Positions 23,521-33,530 of a stretch of DNA of 64,000 nt are shown piece after piece. The DNA comes from an uncultured Erythrobacter sp. (lineage in GTDB: Bacteria > Pseudomonadota > Alphaproteobacteria > Sphingomonadales > Sphingomonadaceae). Every line of letters starts with the position of its first letter. Position 1 is the stretch's first letter. The stretch is from positions 62,001 to 126,000 of the forward strand of contig CANMMR010000002.1 in the NCBI GenBank assembly GCA_947499095.1, written 5' to 3'. The notes under the pieces are model-generated. The model was not told where the DNA came from, ran no database searches, and saw only the letters and a list, made by a program, of their open reading frames with translations. Position numbers and translations under genes: made by a program.

Positions 23521-25677
23521 TCAGCCTGCCGCGAGCGCTGCCAGCAGCAGCAAAGCGACGATGTTGGTGATCTTGATCATCGGGTTCACGGCCGGGCCCG
23601 CGGTGTCCTTGTAAGGATCCCCCACGGTATCGCCGGTCACCGCAGCCTTGTGGGCTTCGGAGCCCTTGCCGCCATGATTGCCGTCCTCGATGTATTTCTT
23701 CGCATTGTCCCAAGCCCCGCCGCCGGCGGTCATGGACAGCGCGACGAAGATACCGCCGATGATCACGCCGAGGAGCAGGGCCCCGACGGCGGCAAAGGCG
23801 TTTTCCTGGCCTGCAAGGAACAGGATCGCGAAATAAACCACGATCGGTGCCAGCAAAGGCAGCATCGAAGGCAGGATCATTTCCTTGATCGCGGCCTTGG
23901 TCACGAGGTCCACCGTGCGGGCGTAGTCCGGCTTGCTGGTGCCGGCCATGATGCCCTTGTCGTTGGCGAATTGCTCGCGCACGTCGACCACCACGTCACC
24001 GGCGGCGCGGCCCACGGCGGTCATCCCCATCGCACCGAACAAATACGGCAGCAGCGCGCCGAGCAGCAGGCCGACGATGACGTAGGGGTTTTCGAGGCTG
24101 AAATCGACGTCCGCCTCTGGGAACAGCTTCGCCAAATCGGTCGTGTAGGCGGCGAACAGCACCAGCGCGCCGAGGCCCGCCGAACCGATCGCATAGCCCT
24201 TGGTCACAGCCTTGGTGGTGTTGCCGACCGCGTCGAGCATGTCGGTCTTCTCGCGAACGCTGTCGTCGAGACCCGCCATTTCGGCGATGCCACCCGCATT
24301 GTCCGTCACCGGGCCATAGGCGTCCAGCGCCACGACCATGCCCGCCAGCGCCAGCATGGCGGTGGCCGCATAGGCGATTCCCATGAGGCCTGCGAGCTGG
24401 AAGGTGGCGATGATGCCCGCCACGATCACGAGCGTGGGCAAGGCAGTCGATTCAAGGCTGATGGCGAGACCCTGGATTACGTTGGTGCCATGGCCCGTTT
24501 CGGAGCTCTTGGCGATGGAGCGCACCGGGCGATAATTGGTGCCGGTGTAATACTCGGTGATCCAGATGATGAGGCCGGTGATGGCAAGGCCGATTACCGA
24601 GCACCAGAACAGGTCCCAGCCGCTGAAGCCGACGACCTGTTCGGCCGTGCCTTCCTCCGCCAACGGGGCGCCGGGATCGACGCCCGCGGCCGCGCCGCCG
24701 ATTTCCGTACCCATGCCGCCCAGCGCGAAGCTGATGACGACCCAGATCAGCGGGATCGCCAGAACGGCGGAAACGATGAAACCCTTGTACATCGCGCCCA
24801 TGACATTCGTGCCGCCCTTGGAAAGTTTCACGAAATAGGTGCCGATGATGCTGGTGACGATGCAAGCGCCGCCGATCAGCAGCGGCAGCGCCATCATCGG
24901 CAGCAGCAGGTCGCCCAACACATCGCTGAACAGCAGCGCGGTGAGGACCATGGTCACACCGACGGTGACGACGTAGGTCTCGAACAGGTCGGCAGCCATG
25001 CCGGCACAGTCGCCGACATTGTCGCCCACATTGTCCGCGATCACGGCGGGGTTGCGTGGGTCGTCTTCGGGAATGCCCGCCTCGACCTTGCCGACGAGGT
25101 CGGCACCGACGTCGGCAGCCTTGGTGAAGATGCCGCCGCCAAGGCGCGCGAAGATCGAAATGAGCGAGGCCCCGAATGCCAGGCCGACGAGGCCGTAGAC
25201 CACTTCGTCGCTATCGGGAGCGAAGCCTGCCGGGCCGACGAGATACCAGAAGAAAACCGCGATCGAGAGCAGGGCGAGGCCTGCCACGAGCATGCCGGTA
25301 ATCGCACCTGCGCGAAACGCCAGCGTCAGCCCCTGTTGCAGGCCGCTTTGCGCGGCAGCCGCAGTGCGAACGTTGGAGCGCACCGAGATGTTCATCCCGA
25401 TAAAGCCTGCAACACCCGACAGCAAAGCACCGATGACGAAGCCGATGGCCGGCATGAGGCCGAGGAATACGAAGACCAGCACGGCGACGACCACACCGAC
25501 TATGCCGATGGTGGTGTACTGGCGCTTCAGGTAAGCTTGCGCACCTTCCTGGATGGCTCCGGCGATTTCCTGCATTTTTTCATTGCCGGCTCCCGAATTG
25601 AGCACCTGGCGGCTGGTAACGAAGCCGTAAATGACGGCCAGCAGCCCCAACCCGATGGATATGAGAACTAGGTCCAC
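23521..25677 (-). CDS. hppA: K+-independent H+-translocating pyrophosphatase
   Basis: A 718-residue, roughly 16-helix inner-membrane pump that couples pyrophosphate hydrolysis to proton export. Catalytic loops are visible: [20 protein letters not shown] with adjacent [19 protein letters not shown], and [11 protein letters not shown]. The segment [18 protein letters not shown] has Lys where K+-dependent enzymes have Ala (GNTTAA), the known determinant of K+ independence. The start is GTG at 25677 behind a strong ribosome-binding site GGGAGGGGG. A sigma-70-like promoter precedes it and a terminator follows, so it is a single-gene unit. Confidence 0.95.
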   Translation of the reverse strand: MDLVLISIGLGLLAVIYGFVTSRQVLNSGAGNEKMQEIAGAIQEGAQAYLKRQYTTIGIVGVVVAVLVFVFLGLMPAIGFVIGALLSGVAGFIGMNISVRSNVRTAAAAQSGLQQGLTLAFRAGAITGMLVAGLALLSIAVFFWYLVGPAGFAPDSDEVVYGLVGLAFGASLISIFARLGGGIFTKAADVGADLVGKVEAGIPEDDPRNPAVIADNVGDNVGDCAGMAADLFETYVVTVGVTMVLTALLFSDVLGDLLLPMMALPLLIGGACIVTSIIGTYFVKLSKGGTNVMGAMYKGFIVSAVLAIPLIWVVISFALGGMGTEIGGAAAGVDPGAPLAEEGTAEQVVGFSGWDLFWCSVIGLAITGLIIWITEYYTGTNYRPVRSIAKSSETGHGTNVIQGLAISLESTALPTLVIVAGIIATFQLAGLMGIAYAATAMLALAGMVVALDAYGPVTDNAGGIAEMAGLDDSVREKTDMLDAVGNTTKAVTKGYAIGSAGLGALVLFAAYTTDLAKLFPEADVDFSLENPYVIVGLLLGALLPYLFGAMGMTAVGRAAGDVVVDVREQFANDKGIMAGTSKPDYARTVDLVTKAAIKEMILPSMLPLLAPIVVYFAILFLAGQENAFAAVGALLLGVIIGGIFVALSMTAGGGAWDNAKKYIEDGNHGGKGSEAHKAAVTGDTVGDPYKDTAGPAVNPMIKITNIVALLLLAALAAG

Positions 25678-25750
25678 GGAAAATACCCCCTCCCGATTGT
25701 TTATGTCTTACGACGCCCGTCGTTTGGAATGCGGGCGGTTGTGGGGGAGA

Positions 25751-25778
25751 GGTATACGGACCATGTCTTGCGTGACAA
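25751..25778 (-). promoter_or_regulatory. Sigma-70-like promoter of hppA
   Basis: On the minus strand TTGTCA (25778-25773), a 16-bp spacer and TATACC (25756-25751) lie 74 bp before the hppA start. Matches to TTGACA and TATAAT are 5/6 and 4/6. Confidence 0.5.
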
Positions 25779-25829
25779 GGCCGAAAAGCGCAGCGATCCG
25801 CGCTTATCGACCGCTCTTCGCGCAAGTCT

Positions 25830-26684
25830 CTAATGCTGGTAGCCGAGCGGCCTGTTTGCGGCGGGCGAAGCACCGTCGAGCAGGAGTGGCGTTGGACCTT
25901 TGTCCAAAACCGACCCGATCCGCGTAGCGACGATGGGCAATGTGGTTTCGGGCGCCGCGGTGAAGAGCAATTGGTAATCATCGCCCCAGCGGACACAGTC
26001 ATCGAAACGAGCCTTGTCTTCGACCGGGATACGAGCACTTTGCAGAGCGAATGTCATGCAGCTTGCGCGCGCCATCCTGTCGGCGTCCAGCAATAAGCCA
26101 TCGCTGATGTCCATCATGGCGTTGATATGCGGTGCCAAGGCGATGCCTTCGCTCAGCAACGGCTCTGGGCGCAGGTAGGCCTCTTCGAACTCTCCGACGC
26201 CTTCGAAGCCGAGCATTGCCGCGCCGACAACACCGGTGACGTAGATCGCATCCCCCGATCTCGCGCCACGCCTGTCCGGTACCGGGCTGCTTGTCGCGCG
26301 ACCGATGGCGGTACATCCCCAGGCACGCCGACCCTCGGCAGATACCGTGTCTCCGCCGAGCAGGGGGACATCGTAACGGTCGAGAATTTCACCGAGCCCC
26401 GCAATGAAGCGTTCGTCACCGTCGCCAAGCATATGCGACACGAGCACGCCAATCGGCTCTGCGCCCTTGGCGGCGAGATCGGAGAGATTAACCGCGACGA
26501 GCTTCCATGCGATGTCGGCGAGATCGTCGCCCTCGCGCACATGGATGCCTTCGACGATGGTATCATGCGTAAGAACGAGCGTTTCGCTGCCGAATTGGAG
26601 AATTGCCGCGTCGTCTTCCAGCCCGCGCGCGGCTGGCGCGGTCGCGAGCGCTTTCAGCGCCTCGATGAAGGCGCTCTCGTTCAG
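25830..26684 (-). CDS. thiL: Thiamine-monophosphate kinase, apparently starting at CTG
   Basis: ThiL phosphorylates thiamine monophosphate to the active diphosphate. The 284 residues begin with ESAFIEALKALATAPAARGL (from the third residue), then DDAAIL, LTHDTIVEGIHV, a DLAAKGAEPIGVLVS stretch, GGDTVSAEG and MMDISDGLLLDADRM, all typical of the family. There is no ATG, GTG or TTG at the conserved beginning; the first codon that aligns with a usual ThiL N-terminus is CTG at 26684, overlapping the nusB stop as CTGA. The next ATG lies far inside the enzyme. An ATG-to-CTG change in an original ATGA overlap is the simplest reading. Confidence 0.88.
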   Translation of the reverse strand: MNESAFIEALKALATAPAARGLEDDAAILQFGSETLVLTHDTIVEGIHVREGDDLADIAWKLVAVNLSDLAAKGAEPIGVLVSHMLGDGDERFIAGLGEILDRYDVPLLGGDTVSAEGRRAWGCTAIGRATSSPVPDRRGARSGDAIYVTGVVGAAMLGFEGVGEFEEAYLRPEPLLSEGIALAPHINAMMDISDGLLLDADRMARASCMTFALQSARIPVEDKARFDDCVRWGDDYQLLFTAAPETTLPIVATRIGSVLDKGPTPLLLDGASPAANRPLGYQH

Positions 26685-27133
26685 CGCCCGACCTCTTTCG
26701 CGACCGCATCGAGGATGCCGTTCACGAACTTCGCTTCGCGGTCGTCGAAGAAGGCTTTGGCGACGTCGACATATTCGCTGATCGACACAGCTTTGCCGAC
26801 GTCCTGCCGAGCGAGCAGTTCGTAGGTCCCGGCGCGCAGGATCTGGAGCATGGTCTTGTCGAGCCGCGCCAGCGTCCACCCTTGCGCGAGGCGGGCGGCC
26901 AGCAGCCCGTCGATCTCGTCGCGACGCGCATCCACGCCGGCGACGATATCGTCGAAGAAATCGACGTCCGCCTCGGCATATTCGTCGTCTTCGATCACGC
27001 GACCGAGGCGGTGCTGGTGAAACTCGTCGAGCAGCTTGGCGAGCTTCGTGCCCTCCATCTGCTGCTGGTAGAGGGCTTGTACGGCGCCGAGGCGGGCGGC
27101 ACTGCGGGCCTGGCTGCGTTTGGTCTGGGTCAC
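26681..27133 (-). CDS. nusB: Transcription antitermination factor NusB
   Basis: A 150-residue all-helical protein that joins NusA, NusE/S10 and NusG in rRNA antitermination. Signatures are SAARLGAVQALYQQQMEG near the N-terminus (Arg-rich, RNA binding) and ILRAGTYELLAR ... VSISEYVDVAKAFFDDREAKFVNGILDAVAK near the end. The start is GTG at 27133, overlapping the hisD stop as GTGA. It sits between hisD and thiL in one operon. Confidence 0.95.
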   Translation of the reverse strand: MTQTKRSQARSAARLGAVQALYQQQMEGTKLAKLLDEFHQHRLGRVIEDDEYAEADVDFFDDIVAGVDARRDEIDGLLAARLAQGWTLARLDKTMLQILRAGTYELLARQDVGKAVSISEYVDVAKAFFDDREAKFVNGILDAVAKEVGR

Positions 27134-28422
27134 TTGTTCAGTCTCACGGAAATCGAAAGGGCGTGCGCGGGAAGGCCCTCGGCCTCGGCCAGTTTGACGG
27201 CGGCCGGGCCGATGGTGGCCAAGGCGGCGTCGGACGCATCGATGAAGCTCGTGCGCTTCATGAAATCGAGCACCGACAGCCCGCTGGCAAAGCGCGCGCG
27301 GCGCCCGGTGGGAAGGACGTGGTTGGGGCCGGCGACATAATCGCCGACCGCTTCGGGTGTGTGCTTGCCGAGGAAGACACTTCCGGCATGGCGCAGCTTG
27401 TCGAACATCGCCTGCGGATCGGCGACCATGAGTTCGGCATGCTCGGCAGCGAGGCGATCGGCGAGGGCAGGGGCCTGGTTGAGGCTGTCGACGATTACGA
27501 TGAGGCCATGCGCGTCCCAGCTGGCGCGCGCCGTCTTGCCGGTAGGCAGCGACAGGAGCGCGCGGTCGATACTGTCGCGAACCATGCCTGCGAGTGGCGC
27601 GTCGTCGGTAATGAGGATCGACTGACTCGTCGGATCGTGCTCCGCCTGGCTCAGCAAATCAGCGGCGATCCAGTCCGGGTCGTTGTCCTTGTCGGCGATC
27701 ACGAGAATCTCGCTGGGACCTGCGACCATGTCGATGCCGACGACGCCGTAGAGCTGGCGCTTGGCTTCCGCGACCCAGGCATTGCCGGGGCCGGTAATGA
27801 CATCGACCTTGCCGATGCGTTGCGTGCCGTAGGCGAGGGCGCCCACGGCCTGCGCGCCGCCGACACGCCAGATTTCGTCGACACCCGCGATATGGGCTGC
27901 GGCAAGAACAAGCGTATTGCTCTCGCCCTTGGGTGTCGGCGTGACGACCACGAGCCGCTCCACTCCCGCGACCTTCGCGGGAACGGCGTTCATCAGCAGC
28001 GAAGAGGGATAAGCCGCGCGGCCCCCCGGCACGTAAAGCCCCGCTGCATCCACCGGAAGCCAGCGCGCGCCGAGGCGCATGCCGATATCGTCGGTATAAT
28101 CGCGGTCTTCGGGAAGCTGGCTCTCGTGATAGGCACGAATGCGGTTGGCCGCGAGTTCGAGCGCGTCGCGCAGCTCGCCATCGAGCGCATCGTAGGCCGC
28201 CTTGCAATCCTCGGCGGAAATGCGCCAGTCGCTGTCGCTGGTCAGCCGGTGCTGGTCGAAGCGTGCGGTGTAATCCACCAGCGCCGCATCGCCGCGCTCT
28301 TTCACTTCGTTGAGGATATTCGCGACATCGCGGGCGACGTTACTGTCGCTCTCGCGCCGGTCGCGCACGACTTTGTCGAACTTCGTCTCGAAATCGGCGT
28401 CGGAGGTGCGGAGCAACTGCAT
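27130..28422 (-). CDS. hisD: Histidinol dehydrogenase
   Basis: A 430-residue enzyme that oxidises histidinol to histidine in two NAD+-dependent steps. Seen are AGLYVPGGRAAYPSSLLMNA, GPGNAWVAEAKRQLYG, the IDMVAGPSEILVIAD stretch, SQAEHDPTSQSIL (catalytic Glu-His pair and zinc ligands) and GPNHVLPTGRRARFASGLSV. The length is normal. The ATG at 28422 shares one base with the hisG stop (TGATG), so the longer upstream frame inside hisG is rejected. Confidence 0.97.
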   Translation of the reverse strand: MQLLRTSDADFETKFDKVVRDRRESDSNVARDVANILNEVKERGDAALVDYTARFDQHRLTSDSDWRISAEDCKAAYDALDGELRDALELAANRIRAYHESQLPEDRDYTDDIGMRLGARWLPVDAAGLYVPGGRAAYPSSLLMNAVPAKVAGVERLVVVTPTPKGESNTLVLAAAHIAGVDEIWRVGGAQAVGALAYGTQRIGKVDVITGPGNAWVAEAKRQLYGVVGIDMVAGPSEILVIADKDNDPDWIAADLLSQAEHDPTSQSILITDDAPLAGMVRDSIDRALLSLPTGKTARASWDAHGLIVIVDSLNQAPALADRLAAEHAELMVADPQAMFDKLRHAGSVFLGKHTPEAVGDYVAGPNHVLPTGRRARFASGLSVLDFMKRTSFIDASDAALATIGPAAVKLAEAEGLPAHALSISVRLNK

Positions 28423-29078
28423 CAGGCGGCCTTGCGCTCGGTCGCGTCGCGGCGAAATGCCTCGACCAGAGCGGCGACCCGCGGGTCGGTCTTCAGCGCG
28501 GCGCGATTGACGATCAGGCGGGCGGTGATGTCGATGATGTAGCCGGTTTCGACCAGCCCGTTTTCCTTGAGCGTCTGGCCCGACGAAACGAGGTCGACGA
28601 TCCGCCCGCACAGGCCGAGCGAGGGTGCAATCTCCATCGCGCCGTTGAGCTTGACGCATTCGGCCTGCACGCCCTGCCGCTCGAAAAAGCGACGGGTAAG
28701 GTTGGGATACTTCGTCGCGACCCTTACGTGGCTGGCCCCGTCCACGCTGGCCGCGCCTTCCTTCGGCTCGGCAACCGCGAGGTGGCAGTGCCCGATGTCG
28801 AGATCGACCGGCGCATAGAGATCGGCATAGTCGAATTCCTCGATCACGTCGGAGCCGACGATGCCCATCTGCGCCGCGCCATGCGCCACAAAGGTCGCCA
28901 CATCGAAGGCGCGCACACGGATCAGGCGCATGTCCTCACGCGTGGTACCGAAGGTAAGCGAGCGGTTGGCCTTGTCGTGGAACGCCTGTTCGGGCACCAC
29001 GCCGGCGCGCGCCATGACGGGCAGGGCCTCGTCGAGGATGCGCCCTTTGGGCACGGCAAAGGTCAGGCTGTCGCTCAT
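28422..29078 (-). CDS. hisG: ATP phosphoribosyltransferase, short form
   Basis: A 218-residue short-form HisG, first enzyme of histidine synthesis. Seen are [20 protein letters not shown], the [20 protein letters not shown] segment, [14 protein letters not shown] and the PRPP loop [16 protein letters not shown]. The regulatory C-terminal domain of the long form is missing, and short-form enzymes normally work with HisZ, which is not in this window. The ATG at 29078 is used; an ATG 39 bp upstream is possible but adds a poorly conserved stretch. It heads hisG-hisD-nusB-thiL. Confidence 0.95.
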   Translation of the reverse strand: MSDSLTFAVPKGRILDEALPVMARAGVVPEQAFHDKANRSLTFGTTREDMRLIRVRAFDVATFVAHGAAQMGIVGSDVIEEFDYADLYAPVDLDIGHCHLAVAEPKEGAASVDGASHVRVATKYPNLTRRFFERQGVQAECVKLNGAMEIAPSLGLCGRIVDLVSSGQTLKENGLVETGYIIDITARLIVNRAALKTDPRVAALVEAFRRDATERKAA

Positions 29079-29119
29079 GGCCGCGCAGATAGGCAGCGAA
29101 GGGACAAAGGGCAACACGA

Positions 29120-30184
29120 ATGGCAGAGCAGGCGGTCATGGATATTGTTTCGGTTCCGCAAGCGATTGCGTGGCAGGCCGAACATGCCGAAAAGAACGGC
29201 GCGCCCGGAACGGCGCGGATCGTCCGCGCCCTGCTCGCGCTGGAAGATAGCCAGGCTGCGACCGCGCGCCGTATTAATGGCTGGCAAGGACTGAGCCTGC
29301 GCGATGCCATGCCGTTGCGGATTGCGGGCGGCATTCACAACCTCCTGGTGACGGGCGAGGAGCCCCGGCTGGAGGACGTCTATGCCGGACGCATGAGCGA
29401 CCAGGGTCAGGTCGATGCGCTGGTGCGCGAACTGGTCGAGACTTACGATGCGCGCCTGATGCCGTGGCTCGACGGGCCGCCGCAGACCAACGAAGCGGGT
29501 CGCTCGGCCAGCCTGATGACGGGGCTGCTGTGGCTGGCGGATGGCCGGGTCGCGCCGCAATTCGAGCTGCTGGAGATCGGCGCGAGCGCGGGCATCAACA
29601 CCATGATGGGGCGCTATCGCTACGAACTCGGCGGTGTTCGGGTGGGGCCTTCGGCGAGCCGGATGGTCATCGAGCCGGACTGGCGCGGATCGCCGCCGCC
29701 GGAGAGTGAGCCTGCATTCGTCGATGCGCGCGGCAGCGATATCGCTCCAGTCGATCTGACCGACGAGGCGCAGGCGCTGCGGCTCAAGAGCTACGTCTGG
29801 CCCGAAGCCTTCCAGCGCATGGCACGGATCGATGCCTCCATCGCTTTGGCCGAACGGATGCCACCGGAGATCGAGCGGATGGATGGAGGCGACTGGGTGG
29901 AACAGGAGCTCGCCAAACCGCAGGACGAAGGCGTCACGCGCGTGCTGATGCATTCGATCATGTGGCAGTATCTTCCCGCTTTCACGCAAGAGCGGATTAC
30001 TGCTGCGATGGAGAAGGCGGGCGAGGCCGCTGACACCGACCGCCCGCTCGCTTGGCTGTCGCTCGAAACCAATCGCGAGACTTTCGCGCATGAATTGCAT
30101 GTGCGCTACTGGCCCGGTGGCGAGGAGGCAGTGCATCTCGCCAATGCCCATGCGCATGGCGAATGGGTGGAGTGGCTCGGCTAA
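29120..30184 (+). CDS. DUF2332 family protein
   Basis: A 354-residue protein of the DUF2332 family, recognised by [20 protein letters not shown], a segment resembling a Rossmann SAM- or nucleotide-binding loop, and by [20 protein letters not shown] near the C-terminus. No experimental function is known to me. It is soluble, with no signal peptide. It is divergent from hisG (41-bp gap), and its stop overlaps the stop of the convergent hydrolase gene by four bases. Confidence 0.8.
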   Translation: MAEQAVMDIVSVPQAIAWQAEHAEKNGAPGTARIVRALLALEDSQAATARRINGWQGLSLRDAMPLRIAGGIHNLLVTGEEPRLEDVYAGRMSDQGQVDALVRELVETYDARLMPWLDGPPQTNEAGRSASLMTGLLWLADGRVAPQFELLEIGASAGINTMMGRYRYELGGVRVGPSASRMVIEPDWRGSPPPESEPAFVDARGSDIAPVDLTDEAQALRLKSYVWPEAFQRMARIDASIALAERMPPEIERMDGGDWVEQELAKPQDEGVTRVLMHSIMWQYLPAFTQERITAAMEKAGEAADTDRPLAWLSLETNRETFAHELHVRYWPGGEEAVHLANAHAHGEWVEWLG

Positions 30185-31092
30185 TCGGTCCGTTCGAGAA
30201 AATCGGCCAGCGCGGCGTTATAGGCCTCTGGCGCTTCCCACTGCACGAAATGGCCGCAGTCCGGAATGCGGACGATCTCGGGATTTTCGATGACGGTATC
30301 GAGGTCGTCGAGATTGGCAGGCGGCAGCGCCTGATCGTCCATCGCCCAGATCACCAGCGTAGGGATCGTCAGCTTGGGCAGGGGGAAGGGCTGGTAGTCC
30401 TCCGGTAGCTTGTAAGGCGCATCGAGCGGCAGGACTTCCATCGGGCTGGCGCGGTAGTAGTTGAGCATGCCGATGGCCGCATCGGGATCGGACCAGTCCT
30501 GCAGCAGCCGGGCCTGCTCTTCGGGTTCCATGGTGGAGGCGACCTCGCGCCCTTCGAAAGCTTTCATCAGGACGGGGAGGAGGCCATGCTCGCGGATCAG
30601 CGGATCGTTGCCTGTGTCGCGGAAGGTCGAGAAATACTGGCTAGCCTCCCGCTGTGCCCGGTTGCTGTAAAGCAGTTTCGGAAACAGCACCGGATGGGGA
30701 GCATTGGCGATGGCCGCTCGCGTCACGCGGCCGTTCACCATGCCCGCATAGGCCACACCCCAAGCGATCGCGCCGCCCCAGTCGTGGCCGACGATGGTGA
30801 AGTGGTCGATCTCCAGCGCATCGGCGAGCGCGAAGACGTCGCCGATCAGCTTGTCCGGCGTATAGGCCTCGACTTCCTGCGGTTTGGACGAACCGCGATA
30901 ACCGCGCTGGTCGGGCGCGATGCAGCGATAGCGGTCGGAGAATTCCGGGATCTGGTTGCGCCAGGTGCGATGGCTTTCGGGAAAGCCGTGAAGGAAGATC
31001 AGCGCCGGGGCGTCGCGCGGCCCCTCGTCGACGACATCCAGCTCGATGCCGTTGGCGAGCGAAACCCGCTTCTGCTCCAGTCCGGCCATCAC
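30181..31092 (-). CDS. Alpha/beta hydrolase, epoxide-hydrolase-like
   Basis: A 303-residue hydrolase. HGFPESHRTWRNQIPEFSD carries the H-G-x-P oxyanion motif, IVGHDWGGAIAW the nucleophile Asp of epoxide hydrolases (or haloalkane dehalogenases), and IPDCGHFVQWEAPE the catalytic His. Another member of the family is encoded at 53035-54006. Substrate unknown. The start is GTG at 31092 (7 bases after AAGG); an ATG at 31089 is one codon later. It overlaps the SDR stop and ends a five-gene operon starting with bolA. Confidence 0.88.
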   Translation of the reverse strand: MMAGLEQKRVSLANGIELDVVDEGPRDAPALIFLHGFPESHRTWRNQIPEFSDRYRCIAPDQRGYRGSSKPQEVEAYTPDKLIGDVFALADALEIDHFTIVGHDWGGAIAWGVAYAGMVNGRVTRAAIANAPHPVLFPKLLYSNRAQREASQYFSTFRDTGNDPLIREHGLLPVLMKAFEGREVASTMEPEEQARLLQDWSDPDAAIGMLNYYRASPMEVLPLDAPYKLPEDYQPFPLPKLTIPTLVIWAMDDQALPPANLDDLDTVIENPEIVRIPDCGHFVQWEAPEAYNAALADFLERTD

Positions 31093-31901
31093 CCGTCAGC
31101 CTTCATTTTCTCCATGTAGCCGCTCGCAACCATTGCCGCGACCTGATCGAGCAACTGCTCGGGGGTGCGGCGCGCCTCTCCCATCGCCTGTTCCATTCCT
31201 TGCGCCACAATAACTTCGCGCTCGCCCTTGGCCACGGCATCGACGATCCACTTTGCGACCTCGCCCGGTGGGATGCCGGTGTCGATCACTGAATCCGAAC
31301 GACCGCGCTTGCTACCGTCGGAAGTGAGGGCATTGCGGCTGACGTCGGTGGCGACCGAGCCGGGATAGATGACATGGACCTGCACATCGCTCTGCGACAG
31401 TTCGGCGCGAAGCGCGTCCGCATAGCCCGCGAGCCCGAACTTTGCCGCGCAATAGGCCGTTCGCATCGGCACGCCGACCTTGCCCGCGATGGAACTGATG
31501 AACAGCAAGTGCCCGCTGCCGCGTTTGGTCACATGCGGCAGCAGCGCCTGTGTCGCGGCGATCTGCGCCGTGAGATCGATGTCGATGATGTCGCGATAGA
31601 CCTGCATGTCGGTGTCGACTGCCGCGCTGCGCTGGGACACTCCGGCATTGGCAACGAAGATATCGACGCCGTGCCACGCGACGGCTTTGTCGGTCGCGTG
31701 CTTCATGGTGTCATAGTCGCGCACGTCGAAGGGCAGGATGAGCGTCTCGGTAGAGATGCTGTCCGCGACCTCGGCCAGCCGCGCCTCGTCGCGACCCGAG
31801 AGAATGATCCGCGCGCCCCTGTTGCCCCACTCGCGCGCCAGTGCTGCGCCGATGCCGCTGCTTGCGCCCGTGATCCAGGCGGTCTTGCCTTCGAAGCTCA
31901 T
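31089..31901 (-). CDS. Short-chain dehydrogenase/reductase
   Basis: A 270-residue classical SDR. TGASSGIGAALAREW is the NAD(P)-binding TGxxxGxG motif, VANAGVS the NAG motif, and LFISSIAGKVGVPMRTAYCAAKFG gives the catalytic Ser-Tyr-Lys (YxxxK as YCAAK). The Arg in the SGRDEARL loop suggests NADPH preference. Substrate unknown. It is 10 bp downstream of the pirin gene and overlaps the hydrolase gene. Confidence 0.92.
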   Translation of the reverse strand: MSFEGKTAWITGASSGIGAALAREWGNRGARIILSGRDEARLAEVADSISTETLILPFDVRDYDTMKHATDKAVAWHGVDIFVANAGVSQRSAAVDTDMQVYRDIIDIDLTAQIAATQALLPHVTKRGSGHLLFISSIAGKVGVPMRTAYCAAKFGLAGYADALRAELSQSDVQVHVIYPGSVATDVSRNALTSDGSKRGRSDSVIDTGIPPGEVAKWIVDAVAKGEREVIVAQGMEQAMGEARRTPEQLLDQVAAMVASGYMEKMKADG

Positions 31902-31911
31902 ATGGTCCCCC

Positions 31912-32802
31912 TCAAGGATAGGTTACGGTTTTCGGTGCGCCATCGGGCAGCGGAATTCGCTCCTCGCTGTCGCCTGGTACGTCGGCGAAGCGCCCTTCGC
32001 GCCAGTCTTCCTTGGCCTGCTGGATGCGATCGCGGCTGGAGCTGACGAAGTTCCACCAGGCGTGACGTTGCGTCTCGAACGCCTCGCCGCCGAGTAGCAT
32101 GACCCGCCCGCCGGACTTGCTTTCCAGCGTCATGTCGCGCCCCGGCTGCAAGACATTGAGCGCAAACTTCTCGAGCTTGTGCCCGTCTAGCTCCGCTTCG
32201 CCGCCCACCAGCATAACGGCACGCTCATCGGCCTCGTCCTCGATGGGAATCGCACCGCCAGCTTCGAGCATGATTTCGGCGTAGATCGTGTCGGCATAGG
32301 TCGTGGTCGCAGCGCGTTCGCCCCACAATTCGCCCATGATCACCACGGCCTTCGCGCGGCCGTCCTCGATCACGGGAAGCTCCTTCACGGCTTCGAAAGC
32401 CGGGTCGATCTCTTCGCGTCCGTCGGGCAGGGCGAGCCAGGTCTGCATGCCGTAGAGCTTCGGTCCTGTGCGGCGTTCCTCTTCGGGCGAGCGTTCCGAA
32501 TGCACAATCCCCTTGCCCGCCGTCATCAGGTTTACCTGACCCGGCCGGATGGTCGAGAAACTACCGAGACTGTCGCGGTGGTCGATCGCGCCTTCGAACA
32601 ACCAGGTCACGGTCGCGAGGTTGATATGCGGATGCGGCCGCACGTCCATGCCGCCGCCGAGATCGAGCTGCGCCGGCCCGAACTGGTCGACGAAAATGAA
32701 AGGGCCGACCATCGATCGTGCCTTCGCCGGAAGCACGCGGCGCACCTGGAACTGGCCGAGATCGTGGGTGGTTGGGGTCAGCGTCTCGGTGATTTGGCTC
32801 AT
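31912..32802 (-). CDS. Pirin family protein
   Basis: A 296-residue bicupin. The N-terminal cupin shows GPFIFVDQFGPAQLDLG, DVRPHPHINLATVTWLFEG and HRDSLGSFSTIRPGQVNLMT with adjacent AGKGIVHSE, the conserved pirin metal-binding His/Glu set. The C-terminal pirin domain ends WWNFVSSSRDRIQQAKEDW. Bacterial pirins include quercetinases and regulators of central metabolism; the role here is unknown. It shares four bases with the GST gene (ATGA). Confidence 0.93.
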   Translation of the reverse strand: MSQITETLTPTTHDLGQFQVRRVLPAKARSMVGPFIFVDQFGPAQLDLGGGMDVRPHPHINLATVTWLFEGAIDHRDSLGSFSTIRPGQVNLMTAGKGIVHSERSPEEERRTGPKLYGMQTWLALPDGREEIDPAFEAVKELPVIEDGRAKAVVIMGELWGERAATTTYADTIYAEIMLEAGGAIPIEDEADERAVMLVGGEAELDGHKLEKFALNVLQPGRDMTLESKSGGRVMLLGGEAFETQRHAWWNFVSSSRDRIQQAKEDWREGRFADVPGDSEERIPLPDGAPKTVTYP

Positions 32803-33530
32803 GCGGCGTCCAGCTCCTCGTAATGGCGGAAGATGCCATCCTCATTGAAGGGGATACGCGCCTCGCTGTCCAGATAGCTCGCGACGCCTTCGATTTCTGC
32901 CACCGCGTCGCGGCAGGCGATGAGCTTTGGGTAGTCGTAGCTGACGGCGCCCATCCGGAGCGGGAAAGCATAGCGCAGACCTTCGACCAGCTGGAACAGC
33001 GAGGTGTCGACGTGGCTCCATTTTGCGCCCGCCATGAAAGGTTCCGGTTTGACGGACAGGGCCGCTTCGAAATGATCGAAGTGTTTCGGAATGCGCTCTT
33101 CGCGAAATGCCTTGGCGGCACGCTTTGCCGCATCCTTCTGGTCGTCGAAATACAGGCCGCTAGCCACCGGGTGATGGGTGTCGTGCACCTCGGCGACGAT
33201 ATCCGTGATCGTGAGCTGCAACTGGATCAGGTGGAGATCGGTCGCCGGATCGCCGGAGCCCAGATCGTACTTGTCGGTCAGCCAGACGAGAATATGCGCG
33301 ACCTGACCGATCGCGAAGCCGCTCTCCCGCTCGACCAGATAGGGCGGCGCATAGGGCGCGAACTGGCCGCTCTTTTCGCGCGCCTCCATATCCTCGACCA
33401 GCGCCTGCGCATCGCCGGTTCGCGCCCGATCGCGGTAATTGATCCCGGCGGCTGCCATGAACAGGCGCACGAATTCGCCGCGTCCCTGGATCGATGGCCA
33501 ATACCAGAGATCGTAGGCGGGCGACGTCAT
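32799..33530 (-). CDS. Glutathione S-transferase family protein
   Basis: A 243-residue two-domain GST. The thioredoxin-like N-terminus YDLWYWPSIQGRGEFVRLFM resembles sigma/alpha-class enzymes (Y-x(2)-x-x-x-x-x-GR-G-E-x-x-R), with a likely catalytic Tyr; PPYLVERESGFAIGQVAHIL holds the conserved gamma-Glu binding region. The C-terminal domain is helical. The substrate is unknown; detoxification is likely. It overlaps bolA (ATGA) upstream and the pirin gene downstream. Confidence 0.85.
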   Translation of the reverse strand: MTSPAYDLWYWPSIQGRGEFVRLFMAAAGINYRDRARTGDAQALVEDMEAREKSGQFAPYAPPYLVERESGFAIGQVAHILVWLTDKYDLGSGDPATDLHLIQLQLTITDIVAEVHDTHHPVASGLYFDDQKDAAKRAAKAFREERIPKHFDHFEAALSVKPEPFMAGAKWSHVDTSLFQLVEGLRYAFPLRMGAVSYDYPKLIACRDAVAEIEGVASYLDSEARIPFNEDGIFRHYEELDAA

